Shown here one piece after another: positions 33,793 through 41,580 of a stretch of DNA of 49,385 nucleotides; the first letter of the stretch is position 1; every line of letters starts with the position of its first letter. Position numbers and translations under genes: made by a program. This DNA comes from Micromonospora sp. PLK6-60. Lineage in GTDB: Bacteria; Actinomycetota; Actinomycetes; Mycobacteriales; Micromonosporaceae. The stretch is from NCBI RefSeq assembly GCF_019890675.1, contig NZ_JAIOAA010000028.1, forward strand, positions 1 through 49,385. Reading direction: 5' to 3'. Below the pieces are notes generated by a model that saw only the letters and a program-made list of their open reading frames with translations, was not told the DNA's origin and made no database searches.

Positions 33793-35586
33793 TCAGCCGC
33801 GGTAGATCTCGGCGATCTCCGCCGCGTACGTCTCGTGCACGACCTGCCGCTTGACCTTCATCGACGGGGTCAGCTCGCCGGTGGCCTCGGTGAAGTCCCG
33901 GGGCAGGACGCGGAACACCTTGATCGCCTCGGCCTTGGAGACCGACTCGTTGGCCCGGTCGATCGCGCGCTGGATCTCGGCCCGCAGCGCCTCGTCCTCG
34001 CGCAGCTCGGCCACCGTGGCCCCGGTCCGGCCCTGCGCGGCCAGCCAGTCGGGCAGGGCCTCCTCGTCGATGGTGACCAGGGCGGCGACGAACGGCTGCC
34101 GGTCGCCGACCACCAGGCACTGGCTGACCAGCGGGTGCGCCCGGACCTGGTCCTCCAGCACGGCCGGGGCGACGTTCTTGCCGCCCGCGGTCACGATGAT
34201 CTCCTTCTTCCGGCCGGTGATGCTCAGGTAGCCGTCGTCGTCGAGCCGGCCCAGGTCGCCGGTGCGGAACCAGCCGCCGTCGAGCGCCTCGGCGGTGGCC
34301 GCCTCGTTGTTCCAGTAGCCCTGGAAGACCAGGTCGCCGGCGATCAGGATCTCGCCGTCGTCGGCGATCCGGACGGTGACCCCGGGCAGCGGCCGGCCCA
34401 CCGTGCCGATCCGGGTGGCGGTGGGCAGGTTGGCCGCGGCGGCGGGGGAGGTCTCGGTCAGGCCGTACCCCTCGCAGATGGTCACCCCGACGCCGCGGAA
34501 GAAGTGCCCGAGCCGGGCGCCGAGCGGGGCGCCGCCGGAGATCGCGTCCTGGCAGCGGCCGCCGAGCGCGGCCCGCAGCTTGCGGTAGACGAGCTTGTCG
34601 AAGAGGGCGTGCTGGGCGCGCAGGCCCAGGCCCGGCCCGGCGGAGGTCTCCAGCGCCTCGCTGTACGCGACCGCCACCGCCTCGGCCCGGTCGAAGATCT
34701 TGCCCTTGCCCGCCGCCTCGGCCTTCTGCCGCGCGCCGTTGTAGACCTTCTCGAACACCCGGGGCACCGACAGCACGAAGGTCGGCCGGAAGTCCTGGAG
34801 CTCGGCGACCAGGTTCTTGGTGTCCGCGCAGTGCATCATCGTGGCGCGGGCCTGCACCACGCCGACCTGGATGAGCCGGGCGAAGGAGTGCGCCAGCGGG
34901 AGGAAGAGCAGGGTGGAGGCGCCCGGGCCGAAGAGGTTGGGCAGCACCGGCACCGCGTTGGCGACGTCCGCGTACATGTTGCGGTGGGTGAGCACGCAGC
35001 CCTTGGGGCGGCCGGTGGTGCCACTGGTGTAGATGATGGTGGCGATGTCGGCGGCGCGGACCTGCTTGCGGCGTACCTCGATCTCGGCGGGGTCGACGGC
35101 CTCGCCGGCCGTGACCAGCTCGCCCACCGCGCCCAGCTCGATCTGCCAGACGTCGCGCAGCTCGGGCAGCCGCTCGCGGATTCCGGCCACCAGGGTGGCG
35201 TGGGCGGTGGTCTCCACCACCACGGCGACGGCCCCGGAGTCGGCCAGGATCCAGGCGGCCTGCTCGGCGCTGGAGGTCTCGTAGATCGGCACGGTCACCG
35301 CGCCGGCCGCCCAGATGGCGTAGTCGACCAGGGTCCACTCGTAGCGGGTGCGGCTCATCAGCGCGACCCGGTCACCCGGGTTGACGCCGGCCGCGACCAG
35401 GCCGCGGGCGACCGCGACCACCTCGTCGCGGAACTGCCGGCAGGTCACGTCCTCCCGGCCGCCGTCGGGCCCGGGCCGGACGAACTGCACCGCGTCCGGC
35501 GCGGCCTCGGCGTTGTCCCAGACCGGGTCGGTCAGGTTGGCCGCGTCGCCGACGGTGACGATCGGCGGAACGGAGAACTCGCGCAC
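33793..35586 (-). CDS. fadD15: Long-chain fatty-acid-CoA ligase, FadD15 type
   Basis: ANL-family enzyme that adenylates a fatty acid and links it to CoA. The 597-aa product has the AMP-binding P-loop IIYTSGTTGRPKG (about residues 181-193), ICEGYGLTETS (about 345) and the GDLGRLDDDGYLSITGRKKE hinge with its Asp and Lys. The C-terminal catalytic Lys in SMKVKRQ is present. The GTG at 35586 is favoured by GAGGGA upstream; GTG at 35592 is also in frame. It matches Rv2187 (fadD15) in the mycobacterial neighbourhood and probably feeds lipid synthesis alongside PimB and PlsC. A two-component pair follows at once. Confidence 0.9.
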   Translation of the reverse strand: MREFSVPPIVTVGDAANLTDPVWDNAEAAPDAVQFVRPGPDGGREDVTCRQFRDEVVAVARGLVAAGVNPGDRVALMSRTRYEWTLVDYAIWAAGAVTVPIYETSSAEQAAWILADSGAVAVVVETTAHATLVAGIRERLPELRDVWQIELGAVGELVTAGEAVDPAEIEVRRKQVRAADIATIIYTSGTTGRPKGCVLTHRNMYADVANAVPVLPNLFGPGASTLLFLPLAHSFARLIQVGVVQARATMMHCADTKNLVAELQDFRPTFVLSVPRVFEKVYNGARQKAEAAGKGKIFDRAEAVAVAYSEALETSAGPGLGLRAQHALFDKLVYRKLRAALGGRCQDAISGGAPLGARLGHFFRGVGVTICEGYGLTETSPAAAANLPTATRIGTVGRPLPGVTVRIADDGEILIAGDLVFQGYWNNEAATAEALDGGWFRTGDLGRLDDDGYLSITGRKKEIIVTAGGKNVAPAVLEDQVRAHPLVSQCLVVGDRQPFVAALVTIDEEALPDWLAAQGRTGATVAELREDEALRAEIQRAIDRANESVSKAEAIKVFRVLPRDFTEATGELTPSMKVKRQVVHETYAAEIAEIYRG

Positions 35587-35701
35587 CTGCACTCCCTCGT
35601 GCTCGCACTGGCCGGGACGCCGCCACCGTGGGTCGGCTTGCTGGAAACCTACCTGTCCGACCTGACCGGGGTGGAGCGCGGTGCCGCCGGCCCGGTCCGG
35701 G

Positions 35702-35707
35702 TAGCCT
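35702..35707 (+). promoter_or_regulatory. -10 hexamer TAGCCT placed for leaderless mRNA
   Basis: TAGCCT (TANNNT) is followed by 6 C and then the ATG at 35714. There is no Shine-Dalgarno. This is the layout known for leaderless transcripts in actinobacteria. Confidence 0.45.
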
Positions 35708-35713
35708 CCCCCC

Positions 35714-36169
35714 ATGGCGGACAGCTCCACCCAGTCGATCATCATCGGCGCGTCACCGGACCGGGTGGCGGCGGTCATCTGCGACTTCCCGAGCTACCCG
35801 GAGTGGACCGACGCGATCCGCCGGGCGGAGGTCGTCGAGGAGTACGAGGACGGCTACGCCAGCCAGGTGCGGTTCACCATCGACGCCGGGGTGATGGCCG
35901 ACGAGTACGTGCTCGCCTACGAGTACGCCGAGGACCTGTCCCGGATCGAGTGGCACCTGGTCGAGCCGTCGCGGATGCAGCGCTCCCAGCGCGGGTCGTA
36001 CGACCTGGTCGGCAACCCGGACGGCGGCACGACCGTGACGTACACGCTGGAGGTGGAACTCGCCGTCGGCATGCTGGGCATGTTCCGCCGCAAGGCCGAA
36101 AAGATGATCATGGACGCCGCGTTGAAGCAGCTCAAGCGCCGGGTAGAAACACCCGGTGCGGCGCACTGA
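35714..36169 (+). CDS. SRPBCC/START-like (polyketide cyclase-type) protein
   Basis: A 151-aa helix-grip protein. It begins with a strand and SPDRVAAVICDFPSYPEWTD, the typical SRPBCC opening, and ends with a long C-terminal helix (KQLKRRVETP). Such proteins bind hydrophobic ligands in a deep pocket. The gene corresponds to Rv2185c by position and size (recalled). It is divergent from fadD15, hinting at lipid transport or binding. It has no ribosome site and probably leaderless expression. The reading frame ends 44 nt before the next gene's chosen start. Confidence 0.88.
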   Translation: MADSSTQSIIIGASPDRVAAVICDFPSYPEWTDAIRRAEVVEEYEDGYASQVRFTIDAGVMADEYVLAYEYAEDLSRIEWHLVEPSRMQRSQRGSYDLVGNPDGGTTVTYTLEVELAVGMLGMFRRKAEKMIMDAALKQLKRRVETPGAAH

Positions 36170-36212
36170 CCCGACCACCGGCGGCCCGGTCGCCACCTTG
36201 GAGGAACCGACC

Positions 36213-36869
36213 ATGGGGGGTACGGAGCCGGGCTCGGCCCGGGAAGAGGCGGAACGGCTGGTCGCCGCGCTGCTGGCGATGACCCGGCCACCCGCCGCCG
36301 GTGCCGCTGCGGCCGGCTGGGGCTCGCTGGGTGGGATCATCTCGGGTGTCCTCAATCACACCGGAGAGCGGTCCGTCCCCGGTCCCGGGCCGACCGCCCG
36401 GCCGGCGGGCGGCGGATTCGCCACCGGCGCCCCGGAATGCTGCGTGTGCCCGATCTGCCGGGGTATCGCCGCGGTACGCGACCCGAGTCCGGAATTCGCC
36501 GAGCGGCTCGCCACCGGCGCGGGCGATCTGGCCGCCGGGGTGGCCAGCCTGCTGCGCGCCTTCGGCTCCGCCGGCGCCCCGTCCCCGACCCCGGACGACC
36601 GGGCCCGCGCCACCCCCGGTGACGCCGATGGGGATCATGTGTGGCGCGAGGCCACCCGGACCGGGCATGATTCTCAGCCGGCACCCGAGCAGGACGTGTG
36701 GTCCGCCGCCACCCGGGGGGAGGGCTCGGCCGACCCGGGTGCCCCCGTACCGCCCGCCGACGGGCCCGACGCGCCGGTGACCGACCGGTCGCCGGCCGAC
36801 CGTCCCGTGGTGCCCGCCTCGCGGGCGTCCGGCGAGGCGGGCGGGGACGCGCCAGGCGACGAGGCCTGA
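36213..36869 (+). CDS. Low-complexity actinobacterial protein with CCxCPxCR motif, DUF5304-like
   Basis: A 218-aa protein. An acidic helical N-terminus contains a hydrophobic helix near residues 22-50 (AALLAMTRPPA...). A compact CCVCPICR motif at about 72-79 suggests metal binding. It ends in a long Pro/Asp/Ala-rich tail (about 125-218) that looks disordered. TGGAGGAACC precedes the ATG at 36213. Proteins of this kind sit beside glucokinase in Streptomyces (DUF5304, recalled, not verified). No function is known. GC3 and composition match neighbours. Confidence 0.65.
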   Translation: MGGTEPGSAREEAERLVAALLAMTRPPAAGAAAAGWGSLGGIISGVLNHTGERSVPGPGPTARPAGGGFATGAPECCVCPICRGIAAVRDPSPEFAERLATGAGDLAAGVASLLRAFGSAGAPSPTPDDRARATPGDADGDHVWREATRTGHDSQPAPEQDVWSAATRGEGSADPGAPVPPADGPDAPVTDRSPADRPVVPASRASGEAGGDAPGDEA

Positions 36870-36940
36870 CCACCGGACATCCGGCATCGTACGGCCGGCT
36901 CGGCCGAGGCCGGGCAGCACAGCAGAGGGGAGTGGCAGCG

Positions 36941-37888
36941 GTGACGCTGACCATCGGAGTCGACGTCGGTGGCACGAAGGTGGCCGGCGGTGTCGTGGAC
37001 GACACCGGCACGGTCCTCGTGCAGGTCCGACGGGACACCCCCGCCGACGACGTGGCGAAGACCCGCGACGTCATCATCGAGGTGGTCACCGAGCTGGCCG
37101 CCAACCACGCCGTCGAGGCGGTCGGTATCGGCGCCGCCGGCTGGATCGACGCCAGTCGCTCCACCGTGCTGTTCGCGCCGAACCTGGCCTGGCGGGACGA
37201 GCCGCTGCGCGAGTACGTCAGCGGCGCCGTCGGCAAGCCGGTCATCGTGGAGAACGACGGCAATGTCGCGGCCTGGGCCGAGTTCCGGCACGGCGCCGCC
37301 CGCGACGCCGACGACTCGATGGTGATGTTCACCATCGGCACCGGCGTCGGCGGCGGGATCGTGCTCGGCGGCGAGCTGGTCCGCGGCGCCAACGGCATCG
37401 CCGCCGAGCTGGGCCACATGCTCACCGTCCCGGACGGCCACCAGTGTGGCTGCGGCCGGCTCGGCTGCATCGAGCAGTACGCCAGCGGCAGCGCGCTGGT
37501 CCGCTTCGCCCGGGCCGCCGCCCGCCAGGAGCCGCAGCGCGCCGTCGCCCTGCTGGACCTCGCCGGCGGGGAGGCCGACGCGATCACCGGCCCGATGGTG
37601 ACCACCGCGGCGCAGGGCGGCGACCCGGTCTCCGCGGAGGCGTTCGCCCAGGTCGGCCGCTGGCTCGGCACCAGCCTGGCGGACATGGCCCAGATCCTCG
37701 ACCCGCAGGTCCTGGTGGTCGGCGGTGGCGTGGTGGACGCCGGTGACCTGCTGATGGGCCCGACCCGCCGCTCGTTCACCGAGGCGCTGGCCCAGCGCAG
37801 CCGGCTGCCGGTCGCCGAGATCCGCCCGGCCGAGCTGGGCAACAGCGCCGGCGTGATCGGCGCGGCCGACCTCGCCCGCCGGCTGTAG
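36941..37888 (+). CDS. glk: ROK-family glucokinase
   Basis: Phosphorylates glucose to glucose 6-phosphate with ATP. The 315-aa protein has the phosphate-1 motif IGVDVGGTKVAGG at the N-terminus, NDGNVAA and IGTGVGGG. The ROK signature ends with ELGHM and the zinc-binding CGCGRLGCIEQYASG near residues 168-182. The GTG at 36941 has GAGGGGAG upstream. In Streptomyces GlkA of this family also serves in carbon catabolite repression, so a regulatory role is possible. An EEP hydrolase follows after 2 nt. Confidence 0.9.
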   Translation: MTLTIGVDVGGTKVAGGVVDDTGTVLVQVRRDTPADDVAKTRDVIIEVVTELAANHAVEAVGIGAAGWIDASRSTVLFAPNLAWRDEPLREYVSGAVGKPVIVENDGNVAAWAEFRHGAARDADDSMVMFTIGTGVGGGIVLGGELVRGANGIAAELGHMLTVPDGHQCGCGRLGCIEQYASGSALVRFARAAARQEPQRAVALLDLAGGEADAITGPMVTTAAQGGDPVSAEAFAQVGRWLGTSLADMAQILDPQVLVVGGGVVDAGDLLMGPTRRSFTEALAQRSRLPVAEIRPAELGNSAGVIGAADLARRL

Positions 37889-37890
37889 GG

Positions 37891-38604
37891 GTGGCGCCGG
37901 TGACCCACGACCAGGGCGTGCCGCTGCGCGTCGTGTCGTACAACATCCACACCCAGCGCGACGACACGGCCGCGCTGGCCGAGGTGGTCCGGACGGCCCG
38001 GCCGGACGTGGTGATCGTGCAGGAGGGACCGCGCCGGTTCCGCTGGCGGCAGAAGTCGGCCTCGCTGGCCGCCTCGTTCGGCCTCACGGTCGCCGCCGGC
38101 GGGCTGCCGTCGCTGGGCAACCTGCTGCTGTGCAGCCTGCGGGTGCGGGTGCGGTCGACCCGGTGCACCCGGTACCCGCTGACCCCCGGCCGGCACCTGC
38201 GCGGCGCGGCGTACGCCGAGTGCGAGGTCGGCGGCGCCCGGTTCCTGCTGGCCGGCTCGCACCTGTCCACCGACCCGGCCGAGCGGCCGGCGCAGGCGGC
38301 GGCGTTCAAGCGGGAGCTGGCCGCGGCCACGCTGCCGGTGGTGGCCGGCGCCGACCTGAACGAGGGGCCGGGCGGCCCGGCCTGGCGGACCGTGGCGGAC
38401 GGGCTGACCGACACCGCGGTGGCGATGGACCGGGCGGACCGGCACACGTACTCGTGCGCGAACCCGCGCCGCCGCATCGACGCCCTCTTCGTCGACCCGG
38501 GGATCGCCGTGGTCGACTACGACGTGGTCGACACGCCGCAGACCCGGCGGGCCAGCGACCACTTCCCGATCCTGGTCGACCTGCTGCTGCCGGTCGCCGG
38601 CTGA
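37891..38604 (+). CDS. Endonuclease/exonuclease/phosphatase (EEP) fold hydrolase
   Basis: A 237-aa EEP-superfamily enzyme. Metal and catalytic elements are visible: SYNIHTQRDD near residue 9, QEGP near 46, AGADLNEGPGG near 151 and the C-terminal ASDHFPILVDL (His). The family covers DNA endonucleases, sphingomyelinases and phosphoinositide phosphatases; substrate is unknown. There is no signal peptide, so it should act in the cytoplasm. The GTG start lies 2 nt after the glucokinase stop, implying an operon. Confidence 0.87.
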   Translation: MAPVTHDQGVPLRVVSYNIHTQRDDTAALAEVVRTARPDVVIVQEGPRRFRWRQKSASLAASFGLTVAAGGLPSLGNLLLCSLRVRVRSTRCTRYPLTPGRHLRGAAYAECEVGGARFLLAGSHLSTDPAERPAQAAAFKRELAAATLPVVAGADLNEGPGGPAWRTVADGLTDTAVAMDRADRHTYSCANPRRRIDALFVDPGIAVVDYDVVDTPQTRRASDHFPILVDLLLPVAG

Positions 38605-38696
38605 CCGGCGCGGCGGGACGGGGCTGGACAACCGGGGCGGATCTGGGCAGGATTTCGCAGCGACCCCGGCGCTCGTGCCGTACGAAGGAGAATCCG

Positions 38697-40109
38697 GTGT
38701 CCCCCTCCCCCGAGCACGACCGGTCCGGACCGCAACCGGCCCCGCTCGCCCCGACCCGCGACGGCCGTCCGGTCTCCGACCGGGGCGACACGGTCTGCGT
38801 CATCGGCGCCGGCGCGAGCGGCCTCACCGCCGTGAAGAACCTGCGTGAGCACGGCTTCGGCGTCGACTGCTACGAGCGGGAGACCGGCGTCGGCGGCGCG
38901 TGGAACTGGCGGCACGACCGCAGCCCGGTGTACGCCAGCACCCACCTGATCTCGTCGCGGCCGTTCACCCAGTTCCCGGACTTCCCGATGCCGGACTCCT
39001 GGCCGGACTACCCGCACCACAGCCAGCTGCTGTCCTACTTCGAGCGGTACGCCGACCACTTCGACCTGCGCCAGCACATCTGGTTCGGCACCGAGGTGGT
39101 GCGGGTCGAACCGGCCGAGGGACAGCGGTGGGACGTGACCACCCGCAGCACCGGCGGGTACGGCCCCGAGCGGACCTCCCGGTACGCCGCGGTGGTGGTG
39201 GCCAACGGGCACAACTGGTCGCCGAAGCTGCCCCGCTACGAGGGGCTCGAAGAGTTCCGGGGCGAGGTCATGCACGCCTCGTCCTACCAGGACCCGGCGC
39301 AGCTGCGCGGCAAGCGGGTGCTGGTGGTCGGCGCGGGCAACACCGGCTGCGACATCGCGGTCGAGGCGGCCCAGCAGGCGTCGCACTGCTGGCACTCCAC
39401 CCGCCGCGGCTACTGGTACGCCCCGAAGTATGTCCTCGGCCGCCCCGCCGACCAGGTAAACGACACCCTGCTGGCGCTGCGGGTGCCGCTGCGGGTGCGC
39501 CAGTGGCTCTACCACCTCACCCTGCGGCTGACCGTCGGCGACCTCACCCGGTTCGGGTTGCCCGCGCCGGACCACCGGGTCTACGAGACCCACCCGATCG
39601 CCAACAGCCAGCTGGTCTACTACGTCGGGCATGGCGAGATCGCCCCGGTGCCGGACGTGGCCCGGTTCCACGACCGGACGGTGGAGCTGACCGACGGCCG
39701 GCGGATCGACCCGGAGCTGGTCGTGTTCGCCACCGGCTACCTGCCGCGGTTCGAGTTCCTCGACCCGAAGCTGCTCGGCGACGAGGGGGCGGAGGGACGG
39801 CCCCGGCTGTGGCTCAACGCGTTCGTGCCCGGCCACCCGACCCTCGCCGTGGTCGGCCTGGTGCAGCCCGACTCCGGCATCTTCCCCCTGTCGCACTGGC
39901 AGGCGGTGCTCTTCGCCCGGCTGCTGCGGGCCCGGCTGGCCTGCCCGGAGCGGGCCGCCGCGTTCGCCCAGCGGGTCACCGCCGGGGCGGGGGAGCGCTA
40001 CTCCGGGGCGGTCAAGGACAGCAGCCGGCACTGGTTCGAGGTGGGCCACGCCGACTACCTGCGCGCGCTGGAACGCGCGTTGCGCGAGCTGGAGGCGGGC
40101 GGCCGGTGA
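38697..40109 (+). CDS. Flavin-containing monooxygenase (FMO-type)
   Basis: A 470-aa FAD/NADPH monooxygenase. The FAD Rossmann motif IGAGASGL is near residues 38-45, the FMO identifying motif FRGEVMHASSY near 188-198, and the NADPH motif VGAGNTGCDIA near 214-224. A late FATGYLPRF (about 345) is also typical. These enzymes oxygenate nitrogen, sulfur or ketone groups of small molecules. AAGGAG precedes the GTG at 38697. Stop overlaps a repeat that links it to the hydrolase-like gene, and both could belong to one catabolic step. Confidence 0.88.
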   Translation: MSPSPEHDRSGPQPAPLAPTRDGRPVSDRGDTVCVIGAGASGLTAVKNLREHGFGVDCYERETGVGGAWNWRHDRSPVYASTHLISSRPFTQFPDFPMPDSWPDYPHHSQLLSYFERYADHFDLRQHIWFGTEVVRVEPAEGQRWDVTTRSTGGYGPERTSRYAAVVVANGHNWSPKLPRYEGLEEFRGEVMHASSYQDPAQLRGKRVLVVGAGNTGCDIAVEAAQQASHCWHSTRRGYWYAPKYVLGRPADQVNDTLLALRVPLRVRQWLYHLTLRLTVGDLTRFGLPAPDHRVYETHPIANSQLVYYVGHGEIAPVPDVARFHDRTVELTDGRRIDPELVVFATGYLPRFEFLDPKLLGDEGAEGRPRLWLNAFVPGHPTLAVVGLVQPDSGIFPLSHWQAVLFARLLRARLACPERAAAFAQRVTAGAGERYSGAVKDSSRHWFEVGHADYLRALERALRELEAGGR

Positions 40110-40155
40110 GCGCGAGGAACGCAGCGCAGCGAAGTCCCGCAGTCGCGAACGAAAG
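40106..40155. repeat. Probable dispersed intergenic repeat
   Basis: The ~50-bp linker from the monooxygenase stop to the hydrolase ribosome site reads GTGAGCGCGAGGAACGCAGC... ending GTCGCGAACGAAAGG. It resembles a repeat I associate with Micromonospora genomes from memory; this window holds only one copy, so the assignment is unverified. Confidence 0.4.
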
Positions 40156-40164
40156 GTGGGTCCG

Positions 40165-40986
40165 GTGACGGAGCGGGTGATGCGGTCGTGGGAGTGGGCC
40201 CGGCCGGTCCGCCCGGCCCGCCGGGAGGTGCTGGCCGCCGTCCCCGAGCTGGACGAGGGCCGTCCGCCGCTGCTCTTCGTGCCCGGTTTCGGCCACGGCG
40301 CGTGGGCGTTCGCCGAGCACTGGCTGGGGCACACCTCCGGCCGGGGCTTCCCGGCGTACGCGGTGAGCCTGCGCGGCCACGGCGACAGCGAGCCGGCGCC
40401 GGACGCGACGCTGCGGGCGTACGTGCACGACGTGGTCCAGGTGGCCGCGGACCTGCCACGGCGGGCGGTGCTGGTGGGGCACGGCGCCGGCGCCCTGGTG
40501 GTGGCGCACGCGCTGGCCCGCTACCCGGCCCGGGCGGCGGTGCTGGTGGCGCCGGTGCTGGGCGGCTGGCCGACGTTCGGCGCGGCGCTGCGCCGCAACC
40601 CGGCCGGTACCCTGCCGGCGGTCTTCGGCGGCCGGCTGCGGCTGGCCCCCCGGCAGCTGTTCAGCCGGGAGCTGCCGGACGCCGACGCCCGCCGGTACGC
40701 GGCCCGGCTGGGCGGGGCGTCGCGGCGCGCGCAGTGGGCGCTGCTGAACCCGGACGAGCCGGAGGCGGCGGTGGGCCGCCCACCGGTGCTGGTGCTGGGC
40801 AGCCCGGACGACCGGGTGGTCCCGGTGTCCGCACTGAACCGGGCGGCCCGCCGGTACGAGTCGGCGCCGCTGCTCTTTCCCGGCCTGGGCCACGACATGA
40901 TGCTCGACGCGCGGTGGCGTGAGCCGGTGGACGCGATCCTCGACTGGCTGGAGAAGGAGCCGGCGGCCGGCCCGTCCCGCGCCTGA
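40165..40986 (+). CDS. Alpha/beta-hydrolase-fold protein with Gly at the nucleophile position
   Basis: A 273-aa protein with the complete alpha/beta-hydrolase plan: oxyanion PGFGHGAW near residue 39, LRGHGDSEP near 72, nucleophile elbow LVGHGAGAL near 103, acid VLGSPDDRV near 212 and His in GLGHDMM near 243. The elbow reads GHGAG where active enzymes have GxSxG, so the nucleophilic serine is glycine. The codon is GGC and no nearby Ser can substitute. It is therefore probably a non-hydrolytic member (binding protein or cofactor-free enzyme) or inactive. Start GTG at 40165; GTG 40156 is in frame. The gene ends inside a tandem repeat. Confidence 0.8.
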   Translation: MTERVMRSWEWARPVRPARREVLAAVPELDEGRPPLLFVPGFGHGAWAFAEHWLGHTSGRGFPAYAVSLRGHGDSEPAPDATLRAYVHDVVQVAADLPRRAVLVGHGAGALVVAHALARYPARAAVLVAPVLGGWPTFGAALRRNPAGTLPAVFGGRLRLAPRQLFSRELPDADARRYAARLGGASRRAQWALLNPDEPEAAVGRPPVLVLGSPDDRVVPVSALNRAARRYESAPLLFPGLGHDMMLDARWREPVDAILDWLEKEPAAGPSRA

Positions 40987-41053
40987 CCGGTCCGCGCCTG
41001 ACCGGTCCGCGCCTGACCGGTCCCGCGCCTGACCGGTCCGCGCCTGACCGGTC
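40978..41053. repeat. Five tandem copies of a 15-bp unit at a gene end
   Basis: Five copies of CGCGCCTGACCGGTC (40978, 40993, 41008, 41024, 41039), with a single extra C between the third and fourth. The hydrolase stop codon lies in the first unit. Each unit contains the palindrome ACCGGT. Confidence 0.9.
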
Positions 41054-41288
41054 CCGCCGCCACCTCGCGCCGCCGGGCGGCCCGTACGCGGGCACCGCCC
41101 GGCCCTCGCGACCGGACCCGCCCGCCGGACCCTGTGGTCTTTGGCCCCGATGCCCGACGTCTGCGGGCTGGTTGCTGGCGTCACGGGGCTCGCACCCTGC
41201 GGGGTTGACCTCAGCTCTTCAGATCGGCACGCCTGCGGCCAGCCTCAGAACCGACGCTGGACAGCCGCCCGGCCTGGCCCCTGTCCGC
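41054..41288. other. Non-coding stretch upstream of the inverted-repeat element
   Basis: No convincing gene. A short plus-strand frame (41141-41392) is open but has no ribosome site and no recognisable motif, and it runs into the inverted repeat. Composition is less GC-biased than its neighbours, in keeping with non-core or decayed sequence. Confidence 0.5.
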
Positions 41289-41395
41289 GCCCTACCAACT
41301 TGACCTCACAAACGAATCACCGACCCCGCTCGTTGCCGGAAGTGGGCGCAACCGAGCCAGCCAATGATTCGTTCACGACATCAAGTTGGTAGGGC
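41289..41395. repeat. 107-bp inverted-repeat element, MITE-like
   Basis: A 15-bp perfect terminal inverted repeat (GCCCTACCAACTTGA at 41289-41303 and its complement at 41381-41395) is followed inward by 7 unpaired bases and a second perfect 9-bp arm (AACGAATCA, 41311-41319 with 41365-41373). The 45-bp centre has a further partial pairing (GCTCGTTGC region with GCAACCGAGC). Arms are far richer in A/T than the flanks. No target-site duplication is clear. Confidence 0.75.
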
Positions 41396-41580
41396 ACGGA
41401 ACGCACCCGCCCGACCCCGGCGATGACACGCCCGGGACTGCCGCTACAGACCTCGCCCCAAGGGCCGAGCCGAGCGCGGCGCGGGGGTGCCGCCCGCGGC
41501 CGTCCCCCGGGTGCCCCGACCGGGCCCGCCGGCAGCGGCCGGAACGTTCGGACAGGCCCGGCCGGCGGAGCGCCGGCCGG
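41396..41580. other. GC-rich spacer before the otsA stop
   Basis: Nothing coding is supported. It contains GC-rich sequence with CCGGCC runs and the short inverted GCCGGCCGGAGCGCCGGCC motif just beyond the otsA stop, possibly a terminator for the minus-strand otsA. Confidence 0.4.

Noticed and set aside
40978..41053. Possible CRISPR array
   Set aside because: Units are directly abutting 15-mers without unique spacers and no cas genes are present.
40521..41095. Minus-strand ORFs with repeated RTGQA/DRSGA peptides
   Set aside because: Direct translation of the 15-bp tandem repeat on the wrong strand.
41141..41392. 83-codon plus-strand ORF in the 594-bp gap
   Set aside because: No ribosome site or recognisable domain, and it ends inside the inverted repeat; treated as chance open frame.
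41289..41395. Possible tRNA or attachment site
   Set aside because: No cloverleaf or CCA-type end and no integrase nearby; the symmetry is that of inverted repeats.
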